Origin: an uncultured Rikenellaceae bacterium | Lineage (GTDB): Bacteria; Bacteroidota; Bacteroidia; Bacteroidales; Rikenellaceae | Assembly (NCBI GenBank): GCA_947176715.1 | Contig: CAMWRR010000119.1 | Span: 1 to 5,845, forward strand | Length of the DNA stretch: 5,845 nucleotides | Reading direction: 5' to 3' | Part shown: positions 4,408 to 5,845 of the stretch, piece after piece | Layout: each line of letters starts with the position of its first letter | Position numbering within the stretch: position 1 is the first letter of the stretch | Translations under genes and position numbers: made by a program | The notes under the pieces: model-generated | Told to the model about the DNA's origin: nothing | What the model saw: only the letters and a program-made list of their open reading frames with translations | Databases searched by the model: none

Positions 4408-5460
4408 GTGAAACGACTTTTGTTACATACATTATTAACCGCTTTTTTGTTCACTTCTTGCACAAAATCGACAGAGAACGTGCCGCAAAGGGGTGAAGAA
4501 AACAGCAGTGTTACTTTCGCGATTAGTGTTGCTGACATGACGCAGAGCGAGATACGCGGCACATACGCCGACGACAACAATCTCACCGAGCCGGACAGCA
4601 AGATCAAATCGTTGAGAATAATGATGTTCGACTTCAACAGCGGTGAACTTGACTTAGATTACACACTCGATTATATAGAGGGACAGACCGAAGTTACGCG
4701 TCAGCTTCCTTACAGAGGTCTCACCACAACCACTTCGCTCAAGAAGCACATAGTGGCGTTGGCCAACGTTAAAGGCGAAAGCTCGAGCGTATCTATAGAC
4801 TTCCCCGCAGAGGGCATACACACCTACGACGATATCAAGAAGATAAAGATAACCATGAAAGGCGCTATCGACAAGAATCAGCTCCTTCCCATGGCCGCTC
4901 AGGACGACCCCACCAAAGGGATAGAGATAACGATGGGCTCGAACGACATATCGCTGACACTCGAAAGGGTTGTATCTCGCTTCGGTTTCACCAACGTAAC
5001 GCCTCCGGGCGAAGATGCGGTCACAGGCGACCCAATCCCCTCTAAAGAGATATTCACCGCCACCAGAATAGAACTCAGCAACTATACCACATCATACTAT
5101 CTGTTCGACAGCAATGCCGCTCCCACGCTCTCTGCCTCGGCAATGGAGGTGGTGTTGGGCGAGAGCGAGAACACGGTATTCTACATGTTGCCTACTCTCC
5201 GCAACGACGAACCGGATAAAGGTCTCGCCGTAACGGTACACGGCAAGGCATCGGGTGCGACCGTCGAAAATGTCAACCACAAATTCGAGATAGCACAACA
5301 ACCGCTCGGCAAGTTCAACGGCTCGATAGTACGCAACTGCGCCTACGCAATGTATGTGGAATACACCCGCGACATAATATTCGATGGTAAACCGATAGAA
5401 CCGGATGACGACTCGGAGACCGGTACATATACGGCCTCTTACACACTCTCTCATCCGTAA
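4408..5460 (+). CDS. Second fimbrillin/pilin-like lipoprotein, probable accessory subunit
   Basis: The product is 350 residues from GTG 4408, chosen because MKRLLLHTLLTAFLFTSC is then a complete lipoprotein signal peptide with Cys18. A TTG at 4318 is in frame but would place 30 polar residues before it. The body looks like a FimA/Mfa1-type pilin: IKSLRIMMFDFNSGEL (66-81), LLPMA (159-163), LERVVSRFGF (185-194), FYMLPT (258-263) and IVRNCAYAMYVEY (307-319). An RGTY motif at 50-53 matches the RGSY of the preceding fimbrillin in position and sequence, and is a candidate protease maturation site. It follows a strong terminator and has no clear promoter, so low expression relative to the major subunit is expected. 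A tip or shaft-capping pilin is the likely role. An anchor of the Mfa2 type is less likely, because it carries the apparent maturation site. Confidence 0.78.
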   Translation: MKRLLLHTLLTAFLFTSCTKSTENVPQRGEENSSVTFAISVADMTQSEIRGTYADDNNLTEPDSKIKSLRIMMFDFNSGELDLDYTLDYIEGQTEVTRQLPYRGLTTTTSLKKHIVALANVKGESSSVSIDFPAEGIHTYDDIKKIKITMKGAIDKNQLLPMAAQDDPTKGIEITMGSNDISLTLERVVSRFGFTNVTPPGEDAVTGDPIPSKEIFTATRIELSNYTTSYYLFDSNAAPTLSASAMEVVLGESENTVFYMLPTLRNDEPDKGLAVTVHGKASGATVENVNHKFEIAQQPLGKFNGSIVRNCAYAMYVEYTRDIIFDGKPIEPDDDSETGTYTASYTLSHP

Positions 5461-5577
5461 AAGAGTGCATCACGTCTCGGTACATTCGACGAAAGGAACA
5501 CAAGGCAATTGAAAGAATATATTTTATCAACTATCTACAAACCTTATATCACCTATACAATATTCTATCTAATAACT

Positions 5578-5608
5578 AAGGTCCGACACACGGCGTCGGG
5601 CCTTTTTT
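5578..5608 (+). terminator. Intrinsic terminator closing the operon
   Basis: AAGGTCCGAC (5578-5587) pairs with GTCGGGCCTT (5595-5604) as a 10-base-pair stem with one G-U, a 7-base loop and six T (5603-5608). It lies 117 bases after the last stop codon, a stretch that is A/T-rich and holds no gene or motif I recognise. Confidence 0.88.
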
Positions 5609-5675
5609 GTTTTTGGGAGAGATAGGGAGGGGTATATTGGGTCCGGGAAAACTTATATATGTCGCGAGATGCTGT

Positions 5676-5693
5676 CCTCGCTGGCGCTCGGAC
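5676..5693 (-). repeat. Inverted copy of the left-edge repeat
   Basis: CCTCGCTGGCGCTCGGAC is the exact 18-base reverse complement of 19-36. It also sits inside its own hairpin, CTGTCC (5672-5677) with GGACAG (5690-5695). No coding frame covers it. Bases 5611-5671 before it hold nothing recognisable. Confidence 0.7.
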
Positions 5694-5710
5694 AGGATAG
5701 CGGCCAGAAC

Positions 5711-5845
5711 ATCAGTGAAGACGCTAAAAGATATTCTTTTGCTCGGTAAGAGGGTCAGTGAGGGCCATAGGCACTTTCCGCTTTACCCAATCCGTGCGTC
5801 AGCGAGGACGTCAGACACATTCCGCTTGACCCGGTCCGAGGAACG
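5711..5845 (+). repeat. Degenerate tandem repeat of about 44 bases, running off the window
   Basis: GTCAGTGAGG at 5754 and GTCAGCGAGG at 5798 start two copies exactly 44 bases apart. They stay similar through CACTTTCCGCTT (5772) and CACATTCCGCTT (5816), about 20 of 25 bases matching there. A more decayed copy starts near ATCAGTGAAGACG (5711). The section TCCGTGCGTCAGCGAGGA (5791-5808) matches TCCGAGCGCCAGCGAGGA (20-37) at 16 of 18 bases, tying the array to the left-edge repeats. The units differ throughout and there are no spacers of fixed length, so this is not a CRISPR array. Confidence 0.6.

Noticed and set aside
5092..5454. A 120-codon open frame on the - strand
   Set aside because: It overlaps the 3' part of the second pilin gene entirely and shows no recognisable protein features.
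5711..5845. CRISPR array
   Set aside because: Similarity runs through the entire 44-base unit, with no constant repeat and unique spacer, and no cas gene is present.

Overview
The window looks like one surface-pilus locus from a member of the Bacteroidales (Bacteroidota). The signs are: two upstream sequences matching the Bacteroidota promoter form (TTTG, 19 bases, TAnnTTTG), lipoprotein signal peptides ending in xxSC, and protein families typical of this order. Those families are an OmpA-like plus DUF3575 outer-membrane protein, a DUF5119-like lipoprotein and fimbrillins. The genus cannot be fixed from this sequence.

Layout, all genes on the + strand: (a) 1-162 holds two copies of a short intergenic repeat, then C-rich sequence with no gene. 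(b) 163-553 is a control region with twin promoters, a perfect 14-base palindrome, a possible 28-codon small ORF and a long structured leader. (c) 554-1873 encodes the OmpA-like/DUF3575 protein. (d) 1874-2177 is a 304-base spacer full of inverted repeats that shares a leader motif with region b. (e) 2178-3050 encodes a DUF5119-like lipoprotein. (f) 3117-4235 encodes the probable major fimbrillin. (g) 4252-4285 is a strong intrinsic terminator. (h) 4408-5460 encodes a second, pilin-like lipoprotein. (i) 5578-5608 is a second terminator. (j) 5676-5845 returns to the repeat family seen at the left edge and runs off the window as a tandem array of about 44 bases per unit.

The likely biology is a type V (FimA/Mfa1-like) pilus. 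The pilins would be exported as lipoproteins, matured by a protease near a shared RG[S/T]Y motif and polymerised at the cell surface. The DUF3575 protein would act in the outer membrane, and the DUF5119-like lipoprotein would be an accessory or anchor. The terminator directly after the fimbrillin gene would lower expression of the following pilin, giving many major subunits and few accessory ones. No recombinase, transposase, CRISPR array, tRNA or rRNA was seen.

The genes belong to known families. The least explained parts are non-coding: a possible H-type pseudoknot in the first leader, a leader module shared by two genes, the folded spacer at 1874-2177, and the repeat family on both flanks.
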